This document shows positions 14,926-15,823 of a stretch of DNA of 15,823 nt, piece after piece. Numbering within the stretch: position 1 is the first letter of the stretch; every line of letters starts with the position of its first letter. This DNA is from an uncultured delta proteobacterium (GTDB lineage: Bacteria > RBG-13-61-14 > DRUE01): the NCBI GenBank assembly GCA_903897985.1, contig CAIUDS010000735.1, positions 1 to 15,823 of the forward strand, read 5' to 3'. The notes beneath the pieces are model-generated. The model was not told the DNA's origin. It saw only the letters and a list, made by a program, of their open reading frames with translations, and made no database searches. The position numbers were made by a program, and so were the translations under genes.

Positions 14926-15553
14926 TTATCAAAAACTGATTCAAGGCATATATGTCCTCGCCGACAATTCCCTGGTTCCCGATAAAAGCCATGTCGAAAT
15001 CGCCAAGGCCGCGCTGGACGGAGGCGCCAGGCTGATCCAGTTCCGGGCCAAAAACCTGATGCGGCGCGAGTTTTATAAAACCGCGCGCGGACTCGCGCTG
15101 CTCTGCGAAAATTACGGGGCGCTCCTGATCATCAACGATGTGGTGGAAGTGGCGCGGGAGTTGGGCGCGGCCGGGGTGCACCTTGGGGAGGACGACCTTT
15201 CGGTGGAACAGGCGAAGATTTTAGCGCCCGGCCTGCTCATCGGGAGGAGCACCCACAGCCGTGAAGAGGCGCTGGAGGTGGAGACAGCCGGCGCGGATTA
15301 TGTCGCGTTCGGGGCGATCTTCCCGACCGCGACCAAGGGCCGGCCCACGCCGATCCAGGGCGTTGAGAAACTCCGGGAGGTTTGCGCGCAGGTCCAAAAA
15401 CCGGTGGTGGCCATCGGCGGGATCAAGCGCGAGAACCTGGCTCAGATCAAACACGCCGGCGCCTCCGCCGCGGCCTTTATCTCCGAAATTGTCTGCGCGG
15501 AGTCAATTTCCAAACGGGTGCAAGAGTTGATCCGGATTTGGGAAGAAAGCTGA
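14912..15553 (+). CDS. thiE: Thiamine-phosphate synthase ThiE (or TenI-like paralogue)
   Basis: A 213-residue TIM-barrel protein of the ThiE/TenI family, which joins HMP-PP and thiazole phosphate to give thiamine phosphate. Motifs in order: LIQFRAK (Q43, R45, K47), LIINDVVEVA (N75, D76), GVHLGEDD (H90, D95), STHS (113-116), DYVAFGAIFPTATKGRPTP with the Thr-rich phosphate loop, AIGGI and GASAAAFISEI. The pyrophosphate- and Mg-binding residues of ThiE are retained, which favours a real synthase over TenI. The usual Arg of INDR is Val77, a position known to vary. The start lies inside the oxidoreductase gene with no clear ribosome-binding site, so translation is probably coupled. It converges with the aspartic protease gene, leaving ten bases between stops. 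Confidence 0.85.
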   Translation: MPGPDYQKLIQGIYVLADNSLVPDKSHVEIAKAALDGGARLIQFRAKNLMRREFYKTARGLALLCENYGALLIINDVVEVARELGAAGVHLGEDDLSVEQAKILAPGLLIGRSTHSREEALEVETAGADYVAFGAIFPTATKGRPTPIQGVEKLREVCAQVQKPVVAIGGIKRENLAQIKHAGASAAAFISEIVCAESISKRVQELIRIWEES

Positions 15554-15563
15554 TCTAAATATC

Positions 15564-15823
15564 TCAGGCGCGTAGTAAAACTTTTTTCTGCTTTAGTAAA
15601 AACACGAGTTCCGAGCCGACGGAGGAAAGGAATTCCATTCCTGCGAGTGGGGGACCGGGAACAAACCAAGCAGGAAACTTTTGGTCAAAAATCTCGACTT
15701 CTCCCTCATATACCGGCAATTCCACTTCTTCTTCATTAGCCAGCATAAAAACATCGTAAGCGAGAAGCTCAATCTTCAACTCTCGCAGGATATTCTCAGG
15801 CAAAGAAAACCAACCGTTGAAAC
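15564..15823 (-). CDS. Clan AA (retropepsin-like) aspartic protease, C-terminal part (cut by window end)
   Basis: The frame is open to the window edge on the minus strand, so the N-terminus is missing. The visible 86 residues begin (G)FNGWFSLPENILRELKIELL. They continue with ELPVYEGEVEIFDQKF, then PGPPLAGMEFLSSVG, and end in VLLRA. This follows the pattern of short bacterial clan AA proteases, whose catalytic D-(T/S)-G directly precedes FNG, then LP....ELGL, a 'V.L.VYE..V' strand and 'PLLGM.LL'. The two bases left at the edge (..GT) fit the Gly of that DTG/DSG triad, but the catalytic Asp is not in view. The TTG at 15803 is not a real start. The gene is clearly AT-richer than the rest of the window, suggesting recent acquisition. 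Function is unknown; such genes often sit beside small antitoxin-like genes. Confidence 0.6.
   Translation of the reverse strand, partial: FNGWFSLPENILRELKIELLAYDVFMLANEEEVELPVYEGEVEIFDQKFPAWFVPGPPLAGMEFLSSVGSELVFLLKQKKVLLRA

Overview
The window reads as chromosomal DNA of a Gram-negative-type (diderm) bacterium with fairly high G+C (roughly 60% by eye). A signal-peptide-bearing putative outer-membrane porin sits inside a phosphate regulon, and genes are tightly packed with ATGA stop/start overlaps. The mixture (YfhO-type membrane protein, membrane-embedded spermidine-synthase-like protein, porin next to pst, GMC oxidoreductase fused by overlap to thiE) would suit an uncultivated lineage such as Omnitrophota or a relative, but nothing here fixes the taxon and I hold that guess loosely. 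No tRNA, rRNA, CRISPR, transposase or phage gene was seen, and there is no gene-free stretch longer than about 300 bases.

Layout. (1) 1-2355: the 3' part of a membrane spermidine-synthase-like gene, then a metallo-beta-lactamase-fold hydrolase and a small ferritin/rubrerythrin-like four-helix protein, all on the + strand. (2) 2526-4781: a large YfhO-type multi-spanning membrane protein on the - strand, converging on the previous group and divergent from phoB. (3) 4943-13275: a complete phosphate-starvation locus on the + strand: phoB, phoR, a putative porin, pstS, pstC, pstA, pstB, phoU. (4) 13276-15553: a small palindromic repeat-like element, a good sigma-70-type promoter, then a GMC-family FAD oxidoreductase overlapping a thiE gene. 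(5) 15564-15823: the C-terminal part of a clan AA (retropepsin-like) aspartic protease on the - strand, visibly AT-richer than its surroundings and cut by the window end.

How it works together. PhoR would sense envelope or Pst/PhoU status and phosphorylate PhoB. Upstream of pstS there are four 7-base units repeated every 11 bases with 4-base spacers, the classic Pho-box geometry. Shorter versions with the identical core AAATCCT occur before the porin and before phoB. This suggests one PhoB circuit controlling its own gene, an outer-membrane phosphate porin (a functional analogue of PhoE/OprP) and the PstSCAB-PhoU uptake and signalling system. A strong hairpin lies at the expected 5' end of the pstS message and another between pstS and pstC, which would let the binding protein be made in excess over the permease.

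Most of the window is well-known biology in a less familiar genome. The points most worth a second look are the Pho-box grammar and the porin assignment, a matched pair of apparently leaderless promoters, the six-cysteine cluster in the GMC oxidoreductase coupled to thiE, and the ferritin-like protein with a missing metal ligand.
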